A stretch of 64,000 nt of DNA from Phallusia mammillata (Eukaryota > Chordata > Ascidiacea > Phlebobranchia > Ascidiidae), in assembly GCA_003260075.1 (NCBI GenBank), contig QLIY01000142.1:1-64000 (forward strand). The letters are read 5' to 3'. The position numbers and the translations under genes were made by a program. Shown here one piece after another: positions 1-13,900 of the stretch (within the stretch, counting starts at the first letter, position 1; the number at the start of each line of letters is the position of its first letter). The notes beneath the pieces were generated by a model that was not told the origin of the DNA, did no database searches, and saw only the letters and a list, made by a program, of their open reading frames with translations.

Positions 1-644
1 ATAGAGGAATCCTAATGCACACCCACAAATAGCCAAATTGTGTTGATGTTTTTTTGTGATTGGCCCTGATTTTGGTGCTTACATCAGACACTTTTATATG
101 AAAAAATACACATTCTGGTTTTTGTTTGTTTATTCCGATACTGTAATTTGGATCAGTTACTTTGACATACCCCCCCCCCTAACTTTCTTATTTTGCTTCC
201 ATAACAGCGATTTTTAGCGTGCGTTGCTTCCAAACTTTCACCTTTCCCAGGCAGTAGGCTAGTCACGCCTGGTTGCGTTAAATCTATAACATTCGCTTCG
301 TTGATAGCGAATCACTACTTGCGATCGCTACTAGAAGCGAAAAAACATACAATCGGACATTTTTTTGTTTGTTTTTGTTAGAAAATCGGCTTAAATTAAA
401 ATTTCGAGACTCTCGAGATTCTCGAGAAATGGATTTTTAATTTCTCGTTTCTCGAGAAACGAAAAAGTCGAGAAATAGAGGAACCCTAATGCACAGCCAC
501 AAATAGCCAAATTGTGTTGATGTTTTTTTGTGATTGGCCCTGATTTTGGTGCTTACATCAGACACTTTTATATAAAAAAATTACACATTGTGGTTTTTGT
601 TTCTTTATTATGTATACTGTAATTTGGATCAGTTACTTTGACAT
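1..644. repeat. Duplication linked to C10 tract at 170-179
   Basis: 1-169 is repeated at about 475-644 with few changes. Sequence 180-474, right after the tract, should match DNA just before the window if the overlap model holds. Confidence 0.85.
403..490. mobile_element. CTCGAG-rich inverted-repeat end of a MITE-like element
   Basis: Several TCTCGAGA palindromes lie in 80 nt, followed by GTCGAGAAATAGAGGAACCCTA. The end is repeated at position 1, where the window begins inside the other copy. I could not find the opposite terminus, so the element is incomplete or lies partly outside. Confidence 0.35.
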
Positions 645-712
645 GTGCTGTGCATCAATCACATAAAATCACACTTTTTTGTAGTATCTGTATTTACCAA
701 TTATTTTTGCAG

Positions 713-2217
713 CTGAACAAGAGGGTGAAGAAAACCAATCATTATTAGTACAAGATATGCAAAACAATGAGAAATTACCAAGTGATGAAGCAAAGCCAGA
801 TGATAGAGAAGAAAATCAAGTTTCTGGTAAAAGGATACTTTTTTCCTCATATTTCCGAAAATATTTAGTTTACTTTGGTGTTATCATTTGGTACTGAATT
901 GCTTTAGTTGCTTATATATATATCTGTTGTGGGGTTTAGTGAAGATACATCACACATAATGGGTTAGTTGCCATGCTGCAATTAGGTATTGGTTGGCAAG
1001 CAACCTAAAAGGCAAATGTATCATACATATACAATCAGAAATGGTTGTTGGGAAATTTTTCTGTGCCTATGAAGTTTAATTAAGAGGTCATGCACAGGTT
1101 ATGAATCGGAGGAAACACTTTCACCCCCCCCCCAATATGCAAAACAATGAGAAATTACCAAGTGATGAAGCAAAGCCAGCTGATCAAGAAGAAAATCAAG
1201 TTTCTGGTAAAAGTATTTTTGTTTTCTTATTTCCAAAAATAACTGACTGTGTAAGACAACATGCAAATATTTAAAACATACAATTTTTAAAGCAAACCAA
1301 TGTACACAGTGCTCAAGGATAGGTTGTTTATATATATTTGCTAGTTTTGCCAAAAGGTAACTATATGTGCACACATAATTAAACAACTCCCCCCCCCAAT
1401 AGTTTACTTTGGTAATCCCTTTTTTGGTACCGAATTGCTTTAGTTACTTTGTACAATTAGATATATATCTGTTGAGGGGTTTAGTGAAGATCACACTCAT
1501 AATGGATTAGTTGCCATGCTGCAACTAGATATTGGTTGGCAGGAAACTTTAAATGGCAAATGTATCATACATATAGAATCAGAAATGGTTGTTGGGAATT
1601 TTTTCTGTGCGTATGAAGTTTAATTAAGAGGTCATGCACAGGTTATGAATTGGAGGAAACAATTTCAATTCTACAAAGATTTACCACAAAATGATTATAC
1701 ACTAACTAACATTTGACTTGTTGTGTAGATTTCTTGCAAATATGTTTTTATATTTTTTAACAATGTACCGGGGTTGTGGATCTGTAAATGTGCGTACAAC
1801 ACAGCGATAAATAAAAAAATCCTTTCGTAAAAAATATAACTACAAAAAGCGTGTATTCAGTGAAGAATGAATATACACTATTGTGCATTTGTTTTATTTT
1901 TAACACTAAAAATAAGTTTTCTGAGAAATGACTCTTTTGAGATGTTTTATTTTCAAACATACAATCCTGTTTCAGATGTCAAACCCACACAAATTGAGGA
2001 GGTTACCACTCAAAAGGAGCAAAAGTCATCAAACATACAAACAAGTAATGTTGAAACAGAGAAAAATGATCAACAACAGATAAGTCTTAAGACTGAGGAA
2101 AGAATCCTGCAACAAGAAGTTGAAGAAATTGCTGATGCAGCTGGTATAAATTAATTAACAAAATAACTCAATTTTTGTTGCTACATTACATGACCAAAAT
2201 TTGGTATTTTAGCAACC

Positions 2218-2262
<45 letters not shown>

Positions 2263-5200
2263 ATGATTTGCTGAATGCTTGTTCCATCGCTTGTTCTAAT
2301 GCAATTTTATTGAATGTGAATGCAGCAAATGCAATTGCACTTCATTCATCACTTCTACGGACAGCAAATGATGACTTTGCAGGTAACCTGGTTTGATTCT
2401 ATGACTTTTTCCAACTAACTTTCTTTTTCCAAGTTATTACTCATTACCGTGTATCTAAAAGCTTTTACAACATATAATAATGTTTAGGTTTTTATTGTAA
2501 ACATGTACAAAAGTTATAAAAAACATATTATCTTGAACACTTGTTTATCATTCACCCTTTTGAAACTGCAATCAGTTCAAAAAATGAGATTACGAGTTTA
2601 AAAGGCATGTCTGCCTCCTCAAATTCGAATTTTTCTTATTTTAACGTTAATTGCAATGATTGATTTGTAAGCTTTCAGTGCACTATCTTATCAATGTGTT
2701 ACTTTTTCCCTAAACGCAAATTTATTTAAAACCACGAAGTATCCCAGATTTCCAAATGAGATTTTCAATAAATTGGTTGTCCACTCACCTTTGTTATGTG
2801 GGTGTATTTTTTTTAACCAATTTAAACCACTATTTCAGCCAGTGCAACAGAGAAGAGCTTACAATGGGAAGATGTGGCTCATGCTCGAGATGACATGAAC
2901 AAAGCACAAATTGAGGCAGAGGCATCTTTTCGTAATGCAATGTATGTAGTTTAAATGTATTCTACATATCTATGTGTTTGTTTTAACAGATCCAAAGGCA
3001 AACTAGTTTTGTTGTAATCAGAAACTTATGAGGAAATACCCTACTCTATGCAAAATCCTAAAAATTCACCTCCATTTTATTACATTGAAAATATGTAAAC
3101 AACCTATACCCCCGGTTTACAACAGCAATTTTCCATTTGATAAAGATTACCATGAGTGTTTATTAGCTTAGTTACTAAGTTAAACTTATTTTGTGCCTTT
3201 ATGTTTAAATTTTATAATTCAAATTCCTGCACAGTGAGGAACTGGCAAAAATCAAACATGTGTTGCAAGAAACAAATTGTGAAAACAACCATGATTTGGG
3301 ACAAAGGGTTGTTGACATCGGCAGAGATTGCATGAACATGTCACATGACCTGGAAGAGGCAAAAGCAAGGGTAATGCCGTGTAAAAAACTATGTGCTTCT
3401 CAGAGTCAAAATAGATTTGAAATAATTTCTGACATATTTTAAATTTTATTTGGCTGATTGTTAAAAACCCAAACACACATATTGATTGATATGCTGTATT
3501 GTGACTTTGGATAACACTGATATTGAAATGTTTATTTATTTTAAACATTTATCGCTTTGTTGTATGCATTTTTTAAATCCTTGCAATTGATATTGTAGTT
3601 GAAGACCTAAAGGTGGTTGTTAATACAGGTACAAGGAAAAGTTTTGGAAGCAGATGTGCTAAAACGATACCTTGAAGACATCGAAAAAATGAAAGAAAAA
3701 TTTCAAAATGAATTTGAATCATCATTACCTACTATCAGCACAGAACCAGAGTGGAAGCGAACTGGTGAGTATTATATTTTTACTTTTCTTCACAAAGATA
3801 TGGCAGATAAAATCACCCCCACGTTTCTTTAACACTTTAATCCATGGCTTCTTACCTTGTTTCTGCATTGAAGCTATTTTTAACAGACTGTGTCAAAATG
3901 ATCTACCTAGTTAGTAGAATGTGATTGGCGCATTGAGCACATTTGACATTCAATTTTTTTTTCTCACTAATACTTTACCAACTAAAAACCTAAAGGAGCT
4001 AAAAAGACAGTCAAAATTGTGATAACATTAATTTCTGTGGTGCAACAAAACACATTCTATACATTCATTTATTTTTTGTATAAGTGGTGATCTTGGTAAG
4101 TAAGGACCACTTAAATCCAACAACAAATGGCTGTAATCTGGCTGAATATGATTTACAGATTCTGTTTGTGAAATAAATTACTTTTTTCTTTTTGTTCTGT
4201 CAAATCTGTTATGTTGCTTTTTTGTCAATTATTTACGTTCTGTCCATTTTTTCTACAATGCTTTAAAAACATGACAAAGTTTAATTGCTGCATCAACATG
4301 TTAAGAATGAGAAATATAATAGGTGTATATATAAACCCCAGGCAAAAATTGGTGTATTATTACAACTTTTTTAACAAGACTCATAAATCTCGTTTTTTCA
4401 CCTGCTTTCATGTAAAAAAGTATGAACATAAATGTTATCAAATGCTCATTTTGCAGGTAAAAGAGTAAGTCAGGATGAGGAGAATGCGATGCTTCTTCAC
4501 ATGCAACATCGAGTGGAGGAGCTGCAGCGGGAGCTGTCGGAAGAGAGGACACTGGGAGCAGAGAGGTTGGATGAGGTTGTGTCATCAGTAAGAGCAGAGG
4601 TTGAAGATCATGTGAAGAAACTGGCGGAACTGGATCTTCACAAACGACTTGAAGAGCAGAGGTTGAATCATGAGGAACAGGTTTGTGGACATAAAACTAT
4701 TGGACATTTTTGGGCATATTTTTTTTTAATTTCAAAACTATATTTTAGATCAATCACTTGACGTGGGTCTTAAGGGTTAGAGAAAATAAAAAAATACCTA
4801 ATTTTTATTTAATTAAATATGCACAAAATAATTTTTGTATTGCAGTTCATAAGTTCTACAGAAAAAAACGCAATTCTGGAGTAACTGAAAGAAAATGCAT
4901 GAGATCTTACACATAGTTTGCCAAACTGTAATAAGAATTGGTTACTTTTGTAAAAATAAAAAATAAAAAGGAGACTAACCTAATTGTTCATTTGTAGCAT
5001 TGCATTTAAGTGACGAAAACAATTTGGTCAGTTAAGAGCATTGGTTTGGATTTTAAACAAAAAAACTAAACCTGGCCATAATCCCTTAGTTTCTGCATGA
5101 ATCCAGTATTGGATTCGTACCTGAACCAGTCTAAACCATATTAGGTAACCAACATGAAATTCGTAACACAGGTGACGGAATTACAACGTACGCACGATGA

Positions 5201-8200
5201 CGACATCAGACGTCAGTTGAAACGTCAGGCGTCCGCTCATGTGGAACACATGTCTGAAGCATTGTCGTACATGGAAAGACAAGCCGCCGAAAAATACGAG
5301 AAATTGATGGAAAAAACGTTTGTACTTTTCCAAAATTATTCTTGCAGACAAAACGTACAAACGCTCTTTAATCAAGCTGTGACATTTCTAAACTAAAAAA
5401 TCGTTTTTTATTTGTTTCCTTTGTAACCTTTGCAAATATGTTAAAAGAAATTGTGTTTTTCATTTGATTCGCATGTAAAAATAGACCCAGCAAGTCCACC
5501 AATTAAAAAAAAAATGTTTAAACAACTAAGATTAAATAACTAAGAATGAAAAATATTTTCTTAGTAACGAAATCCGTCTATGAATATTGAGGAATATTTA
5601 TATTTCGCCTAATGGTATCATCAGTTCCTTATTTAAATAGAAGTAAATTTCAACATTTATGTGTTAATTCAGAAGCTTTTGTGTTAACTACATGCTAGAA
5701 AATCGCACTTAAAAATGACAGTAAGATTTGATAGAAATCAGTACTTTATCAAGTTCTGTATGTAACAGGATGGAAGAGCAAAAATCAGAGTTTCTTGTTA
5801 TGATGGAGGCTGAACGGGCAGCAAATGAGGCCAAAACTGCATCGATAATTGATAAACATCAGTTGGAGTTGGAGATGGCGATTGCTCGTGTGAGGGGAAT
5901 CGAACAAGCAGTCGATGGTAAGAAATTGATTTGTTACAAAACCAAAATAACTCATAATTTTGCAAAAACTGTCCTAATTCTTTCCTCAAACGGATTTTGT
6001 TTATTGTTTTTTTTTGTCCAGTATTTTTACCACATGAAACGTTTTTGTAAGATTTTACATTCATGTGGCGAACTTATTTTAGGTTTTTTTAAAGAGTAGA
6101 CGCTTTACTTTTTTGGATTTTTTATGTCTGGCCGATTTTGTTAAAACGTTTGTATGTGACAGATATGGGCTATGTATTTGGCATTGTTGGACCCGATAGT
6201 TATAATGGCCACTCCACCAATTCCAAAGTGTTCTATTTATTGTCTAAGCACTTTACGAACGCGCTGCAATCTATTATACAAACCCTAATCAACACAATTT
6301 GTCACGTTAGACCTTGATAATGCGTATTTGATATTCGATTTTGCAAAGGGATACATTTTTTGCAGGCAGAGCACATGTGGAAAATGTAACAAGAAAAGCT
6401 CAAGAACTGTCCCTAGCTTGTGACGCTTTGCTTCATACTATCAAGTATGGTGACAAAGGAAAGCCCGTTCCCTTGGCAACTGAACTAACAACTGTTAAAA
6501 AGGTAGGTTTTACATTGCTTTGGCAGCATGCGTAATAATATCAGAAAAAACATGATCAGATAAAAGGTTTTTATTCCTACAAATTTCTGTAGATTTTTAG
6601 TTTTCAACAGTTTGTTCGATTAAGCTTTAGATCAGAGCTCTTCAACCAGGGTTCCGCACAACCCTTTCAGGGGTTCCGTGAACTTTAAGGGTTGGGTGGT
6701 TCGCAGCGGTTTGGTGTAGCAATTCAAACACGAATGATTCATAATATCATTGTTTCGAACAGCAATGCTCGCCTATAGTATATAGGTCCTATACCTTCTA
6801 GTTAAGCTTTGTTACACCATTGATCAATTGTGACGTAATAAATACAACCTTGTTACACTCTAGCTAAGTTGCGAGATTAATGTAGAAACGACCGATCCAA
6901 ATAACATGGCAATGCGTTTTAGTGAATCGTTTAATTGAAGTCAACCTTTGTGATGTGCTTCGGATGTGAAGTAAAATGCATCTTTTTTCTTTGATGTAGC
7001 CTACTTGTATTACATTTATTAAAATTATTTTATGGGGGTTCGGCAAAGTTTGACAAAATACCTTTAAGGGTTCCCTGCCACTAAAAAGGTTGAAGAGCGC
7101 TGCTTTAGATTGCAACTTTAGCAATACATGATTAATGTAAAAAGGTTAATATAACTTCTTCTCGCAAAGAAATACCCTACCAAATCCAAATTTCGAATGC
7201 TGTCCAAACTACGTTTTTTCCTTCTGTATAATAGCAATTAATACCTTGTTTTACAGTTAATGGCTAATCTTACTGCTAGTTTTAATACTGCTTATGTGTT
7301 TAGGTTTATGACGACAACAACGCTTTGAATGTGTTTTCTGCCGCTGTTCCCACGGAGGCGGTAGAGAGAGGAGTTTACACTGAGGAAATATTGCGAGCTT
7401 CCTTTCGACGAATTGGAAAAATCTGCCGCAGGGTGTCGCTGGTGGATCAGAATCGCAATTCGCTTTTCGTTTACTTTTTGTCGTATTTAAAGGTTGGTGA
7501 TTTCAACTTGAATTGTTTTACATTTTGTGTTGACTGGTTTTTGAAATATAAACTGGTCTTTTTGTCACCTCTTTTGCACTTGGCCCCTCAACACAAGGTT
7601 TTTAACTTTTATGTTTAATTTTCGACATAAAGGCCCTTTGTGGTTCGCAATCTCGTTAGGAAACTTGTTTTGAAGATTATAACATCGAAAAAGGGAAAAT
7701 TTGGTATTTCCGTCACTTATCTGCCCAATGTGTACGAAATTACATACTTACATACTAGTTTTTGTAATAAAAGTCTAAAAGTCTTACCTTAATCTTTGTG
7801 TTGTCTTTCCAGTCTTTATTAACGGTGTCCAGCGCTCAACTTGCCCCACCCACCGAGATCGACCAATCAGCGCTCGACGTCTTTACAATCATTTCCTATT
7901 CAAATTACTGCCTGGATCATGGAAACCTGGAACAAGCTGCAAGATTTGTGAATCAACTTACAGGAGAACCAAGAAGGGTACGAATATTTCAATGTTAAAC
8001 AAGTTTTAATTTAGCAAAACTGTAAATGAGTCCAAAACTGCGTTGCGAGGACCTCAGAACACTTTTCCAGTGCCAAATCGCTGTTAATGGTAACGTCTCC
8101 ATATTTTCTTTAAGCGTCTCCCAAATTTCGAAGCCAGTTACTAATGCTACTGATTGTCGAATATATGATTTTGGTTCATTAATTTTTGATACAAACAAGG

Positions 8201-8551
8201 GCTCATCTAGACATAACTGGTGTCCAAACGGATGACCGGCAAACTAAGTTTAGCACCTTATTATATTTTTCCTACGAAGGGTCTCTGTCAAAAAACGTTC
8301 ATTGTGCATCTATAGACCCCGTTGGAATCCGTATTTTAAGCCAGACCAATGTGTTTTGGTGTTGCCGATTAGAAACAAAGTAGTGTTAATTTTGATATAA
8401 ACACCCACACTTTAATGTCTCTGTACTTCCTGCACAGGTCGTCGAAGGTTGGTTGAAAGAGGCAAGGTTGCTGTTGGAAACAAGACAAGCCGTCGAAGCC
8501 TTAGCAACTGTATCTAAGGGACTGGTGATTGGTGCTCAACTCGAGAAATAA
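713..8551 (+). CDS. IMMT: MICOS complex subunit MIC60 (mitofilin), 3' 13 exons
   Basis: Inner-membrane scaffold of the MICOS complex that shapes mitochondrial crista junctions. Exons read from frame and GT-AG sites: 713-826, 1976-2143, about 2262-2382 (start masked by a C tract), 2839-2941, 3235-3370, 3629-3764, 4457-4680, 5172-5317, 5769-5917, 6366-6502, 7304-7492, 7813-7977, 8438-8551 (TAA). All junction phases I could test agree. The first exons encode a Glu/Gln-rich low-complexity stretch, the middle (exons 4-9) is heptad-rich coiled coil with motifs such as RVEELQRELSEER, and the end is the family's conserved C-terminal block: RGIEQAV, RGVYTEE, RNSLFVYFLSYLK, DHGNLEQAARFVNQL, WLKEARLLLETRQ. 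About 640 residues are visible against about 750 in vertebrates; the mitochondrial presequence and membrane helix are upstream of the window. Family assignment is firm; the low-complexity exons are placed by phase only. Confidence 0.93.
758..1665. repeat. Duplication linked to C tracts at 1124-1133 and 1389-1397
   Basis: 758-865 recurs at 1134-1250 and 866-1121 recurs at 1398-1663. A middle piece ending at 1388 carries about 135 nt absent from the first copy, as expected of an allele with an insertion. Confidence 0.85.
1134..1206 (+). pseudogene. Partial second copy of a MIC60 exon
   Basis: Repeats the last about 70 nt of the exon at 713-826, including the phase-1 donor GTAAAAG at 1207. It begins directly after a C10 tract and so has no splice acceptor. 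The few differences change the protein (PDDREE becomes PADQEE). Best read as the other allele left in the assembly by a failed merge. A real alternative exon whose acceptor is lost cannot be excluded, because the exon is phase symmetric. Confidence 0.6.
2219..2261. repeat. 43-nt C tract at a MIC60 exon border
   Basis: Pure C run between GCAACCT and GATGATTTGCTG. It covers the acceptor and first codons of the third visible exon. No flanking duplication seen. Confidence 0.9.
6633..7102. mobile_element. Non-autonomous hAT-like element in a MIC60 intron
   Basis: Termini CAGAGCTCTTCAACC and GGTTGAAGAGCGCTG are inverted repeats with one mismatch. Perfect 8-bp target duplication CTTTAGAT at 6625-6632 and 7103-7110. 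The 470-bp body shows no transposase frame. Confidence 0.93.
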
Positions 8552-8576
8552 AGCTTTCTCTGTTGTTTGTGTATTT

Positions 8577-8582
8577 AATAAA
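8577..8582 (+). terminator. Polyadenylation signal of MIC60
   Basis: AATAAA 26 nt after the MIC60 stop codon; the only canonical signal close to the gene end. Confidence 0.7.
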
Positions 8583-10882
8583 TTTATGTCCCGCTTCTGC
8601 TTCATTACTTTATTTTTGAATACATAGGCCGACTGGCCTGCATGGGAAAATTAGGTTGTCTGTTGGTGAAAAACGGAAACTGATGTGTGCCTGAAAATGT
8701 AATGATTATATAGCAGGCTAGTAGGCCATTTGACGTGCGTTCCTGAAGGAGACATCTTTGACACAGATAGTTTATAGTCGCTGTGCCTTAAAACCATCAA
8801 TTCGCAAATGAAAAATGCATCCTAACCGAACGCTCTCCATACTTTATAAGTGTTTCCTAATTCGAACCAGAGTTATAAGTCTGCTTCGGGCTTGCGTTTC
8901 TTCAAAAAACGGCCTTGATTTGGGCATGACTTTGTACTCGGTGTCAATATGGACCTGACCTAGTCAAACAGCCCTGCAACATCTTGTTCAAGACCAATTG
9001 GTAAACTCCCCAAAGCGTACCTTGGTATCAAAGTTAATAAAGCACTTACGAGGACATATTTAGATATGACTTACGTTTATAGTGACGTTGTTGTGGTATA
9101 ATGGTTATTGTAGTTTAAATGTGATTTTTTTACGTAACAAGAAAAATGTTTTTGCAAGCGTCACTTTTTATTAAAATGGTTTCGCTGTAGCTAATTGGGG
9201 AACACGTATGTATAAACTATAAAGGACATGTAGAAGTGATTTTACTCATCACAAAAGTTGGCTTGTATTTTGCTTGTTTTCTATTCGTTGACATATGAAG
9301 TGAAATCAACCGGTTTGCCAGCGCTATAAAAGGAAGTCTCCCTGTGCCGTTGTACAAAGTATGACGTAGGCCAAACAATTTTACGACATCATTAAAAATT
9401 CGCTAACCTCGCTCAAATTGCAAAGACGACACTAAGGATATGTGCAGTTGAGTTTACATAAGAGACGTTTTGATAAGCGACCCATTTTAATTTATTACCC
9501 TATTGACACATTACGGGCAATATTTTTAAAATATCACCAATATGTCATAAAAGTCAACATTTTATACCTTCGCGTTCGACAGATATAAACAAATCGTATC
9601 ATACCACGAGGACAAAGTTAAATGAGGTAATATATGCTTTGTAGGCTATACTATGTGGTATCTATAAAAACATAACCTACAAAAAAAACTCTACTCCCCC
9701 AAAATAACTTTTTACATGGTCTTTTCGAGAGTATTTTCTTCCTCAACCTCTGCAAAACAAAATACGCAGGCTAGACCTTGAGAGGAATAGCAAACAACTT
9801 GCACGATTTTAAAGTTCGCTATTTATCTTTTGTGAATCGACGTTCATAATTTTAGTTTACTATGTAGAAGAGACTTGAAGAGTAATAGTACAATAATAGC
9901 ATTTGTTTTAGCTTTAACTTTAAAATGTAAAAATCTGCTTTCCGTTTTGGTTGCGTGAACACGTGCGAGAAAAAGGTTAGGAAGTCGTTTTTCGCAGCCT
10001 TCTCGCGCAGTCTTTGCGTCTTTGAAACTCGTTGTCTCGTTTGCCGGCTTCGTAACTCAGCGATAGCGATAGCGTGTTTGTTCGTTGCTGTATGTAAGGA
10101 GACTAAAGGCTTTCCTGTTTATTATGTATTGTTTGTTTTATTTCGCTTTTGCAGCTTTTGCAAAATAGAATATGGTTTCCTACTTCAAACAGAAAACAAT
10201 AGACAATAGCGTGTTATATACCCGTTGTGTTTAGTTAGATTTAGTTTGGAACTGTGATTTCAAGGATTACAGCAGCAGATGAAGACAAATCACACTCACA
10301 GCTCACTTACACATTCAAACTACACAAACACATTAGACTTGTACAAAGTAAAGTTCAGTAATGGCAAGTTATTGTTCTGAATACGTTTTGTGACAGAAAA
10401 AGTGATTTCAGGGAAAGTAAAAGTCATTGCATGATGTAATGTTTCTGATCATAGTACGTGTTTTAAGAATGATAAACTGTGATGTTAACAATAATATGTT
10501 TTGAATTAGTTCTCTACATATATTTGTTCCTTTCAATGCAATATGCATAAAGCATGTTTGTAGAGTTTGACAATGTTTTGTGCATTTAAAAAAAATGCTT
10601 TTTGTTTAGTGCTTTTTATTTCTGTAAGTTTGAAGTGGATGTTTCCTTTTTTAATTTTATTTGATTTACAGGTCACCTGTTTTTGTTGTGTAAATAAGTT
10701 TATTTTTTTGTATTGGAAGGTTTTTGATTTTGTTGTTGCAAGAGTATCTTTTGTTTGGAGTACCACAATTATTTTTGTTGTGAAGCTACAGAAAAGCTCA
10801 CACCTCACACTAAAACTCACAACAAGTTCCCGAAGAAGCTGTCACCTGCCAAGGGTGTGCAAAAATATAAACTTACACAATC
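8583..10882. other. Intergenic gap MIC60-glypican
   Basis: About 2.3 kb of AT-rich sequence with no exon I can support. It should hold the glypican promoter and 5' UTR. A GCGATA short repeat lies near 10061-10074. No TATA box or initiator could be assigned with confidence. Confidence 0.5.
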
Positions 10883-10909
10883 ATGGTGCTAAACTGCATC
10901 AGCAGGACT

Positions 10910-13900
10910 ATGCATTTCACAACTAGGCTTGTGCTTGTGGGACTATCACTGGCAGCAATTGCCACAGCTTTAAAAACTAACAGAAGAGGACTACGTGCAA
11001 CAGACCCATGCACAGAAACTCGAAGAGCACTGCAGCTTTCCGGATTAAAGCAACCTATACCTCATACTGCTGTTAATGGTATTTTTGACTCATTTTTGGC
11101 TGGATAAAATACATTTTTACAAAGTAATTACGCCATATACAACGAAAAATTAAAAAAAAATGTATTTTGGTATTCTTTGGTGAAACATTGCAAACATTCT
11201 ACACATTATGTCCCTCAGGCATTCATGCACACAACATTGTATGCTCAATCACTATGGTTCAAATGTATAGTGACTGATGTATATATATTTCATTGGGTCA
11301 ATTATTTTTAGGCCAAGCATTGCAGATGTGCCCACGGGAATATAGCTGCTGCACGAATGAAGTGGAAGCCAACCTCATTACGCAAAGCAATCTGGATTTT
11401 GAGATCCAAGTGGAGCGTAAGTGTTCTTTGGTGGAGCACATGTTCAGCAACAAATCAGCTAAAGTTGATGGTAAGAGTGGCTTTTGTTTAGGTGTAAAAA
11501 ACTGCTTTGTATTTTGGATAGTAAAATAAATCCACACAACTTCTGTTGAGATTTAAACGCAAGTTGATTTTTTTTCCAGAAGCAACTATTTTGTTATTTT
11601 GGTAAATCCTATGTATATTTGTACACTATTGTTGCATATGTTACCGAATTTACATAAAAAAATGCATTATGTTTTCACAAAAACTATACAGCCTTTTTTT
11701 TTGTTAAAATAACTTTGTCAATTGTTGTGGATATCTATGGTGACCTATTAATATGTGTAACCATTACTACAAGTTATTGTTCTATGCACTCTGCATCTAT
11801 TAAAGTGAAAACTTAATTGCGTCAAATGGTCGCGATTCATTGCCAATCACTTCCTTCCTAAATCGGCATTTGACCCATGTCTCCATGGGCAAGCGACCGT
11901 GCGGGAGTCTTCTTGCCTTTCGTGTTTAGAAGGACGTCCCCCCTGCCACCACTTTCAGCCTTACAATCACCTTTTAAGTCACCTTTTGTGCGAGCACAAA
12001 GCTCACCTTTATCGCTGTGCGGCGACGAATTTCGCCCGCGTTGGTCTTACTTTTGTTCCTAATTGCCCGTGATGATGGATGTAGGGGAAAAGACGGACAA
12101 AAGCGAACTGCAATAAACCCTTTCACCGCTGGTGATCAGTTTAGACCTGTTGTAGAAACTAGAGAGGTGTTGGACAAACTTCGAACGACCCACGATTTAT
12201 CACACGCAGAGGTTTCTTTCGAAATTGATTACATCATCAGTACAAATGTAAAGTTCGTTTAAAAACGTTTCGTCGATACAACAAAACATTGCTGTACAAT
12301 CTTTACCTAAGAAATGGTTTGTCCGAAACTGAATTTATGATATGTGTGTGTGTGTGTGTGTGTGTGTAGTCCCAATAAGAGCTTTCATAGATATGTGCTT
12401 TACAACCAACGCAAATTTGTATGTGTATATAATGTGCGTGTTAACCGCGAAATTACAAACAATTACTTCATGCCAATATGTCAAAGCACCCATCTTAGTC
12501 TGTGGGCTGATAATGGCTACCTTCCACTATCAATTACCCGTTCATTCATGGACTTACAGACAAACGGCGGTTAGATCGTCCAGCCGTACCTGGCACAGTC
12601 CGCTCGACCATCATTTGACGCTGCCACACAAATCCTTGGCGTGACATCGGCATGCCAGAACCGCCAACCTCACGTCTAAGTTTCCTGTTATGGTTGTTGC
12701 ACTTCGCCATAACTCCACCAAAGGTCCGCCTCAAAGCACTTCACCCTTTCATCCCCTATTGCTGAGCCCTAGCACCTTGTTTGCGCCGAAAACACCGCCC
12801 AGCAAACTTGCATCACCCGGTTCGATCCGGTTACCCTTCGACGACGTGCCAGCGTTTTTGATTTCACGGAATTTGGCGTGTCCTTGTCTAGCCACCCCGG
12901 AGGTACTCAAGTGACTTTTCTTTTTGGTTTGGCTGCAATTTCGGGCTGTTTTTGGCAAACACAGCGCTTTTGCAATATCCAGCTAAGTTTAGGGGGCCCT
13001 TAAGCCTTTGCATTCTTGACATGCGTTTAGTTGACCATATGCACCCGTTCGTGGTATTTTGATTCTTTGGTCGTTCAACTTTATCGGATGTGCTTGAAGT
13101 CTGTGATTGAAAATATAAAAGTTGTGAAAAAAAACAAGGAAGTTGGCGCAAAAGATGTTTGTTGGTTAACAGCTTCAATGTGGCACTTTTACTCCCATGT
13201 TTTCTGGTTTTGTGTATTTGTTTTGCAAGAAATAAAACAGGCTACAGACGAATGTGCGACTTTCTCTTAGCCGCTCCCTCCAAGTGTAGACATAACATGT
13301 CAAAAGCCTCCAAATTCGCCTCACGTTGAACCGATATCAAAAACATTCCCGACAAATTATCTAAGAGCGGAAGTGAAATTTGTCTTGATCGCTCGCGGCC
13401 AACACACTTGGCCGTACGTCAAATCTCGGCCAACGTGAAAGCATTGCGACAGTGCCCAGGTCAAGTTACCCGAGATGCGATGCCGTTGGCCGGTAATTGC
13501 ACCCGAACCGCTTGAACCTCCTGAAACCACCAGTCCGTACCACAAAGTAGGATACTCACCTTGGGAGTTTTTGTCGTGTTCTCGGGGAGAAAGGAGACTA
13601 AACAATGTAGTTTGGTGCAACTAGCATAATAGGGCTGTAGTTTCGTCTTATCGGCATTGGACCACGATCAGAATGCACCAATTTGTCCTTAGAGTGCATT
13701 GGGTGCTATGACTTTTATGCTTGACTATTCCCCTACCAAAAGCAAAGGCTGTGAATCAACAATCTCGAATGCGAGTGTGGGTGTGTTATGTGATGAGTCA
13801 TGTCGTAGCTCCAGGGTTATCAAATCCCATCTGCGTGGACGTTTAACTTCTCCCCGCCATCACCCATTTTATGTAATATTCTTTAGCCTTGTGTACTGTT

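Noticed and set aside
2175..2396. Open frame with a poly-proline run
   Set aside because: The run is translation of the C43 tract; only the part after it is MIC60 exon.
9955..10209. Cys-rich 84-codon frame before glypican
   Set aside because: Codon pattern looks random and no homology recognised; more likely intergenic or 5' flank.
12815..12835. GGTTCGATCC, a tRNA B-box-like motif
   Set aside because: No A box, no acceptor stem and no cloverleaf around it.
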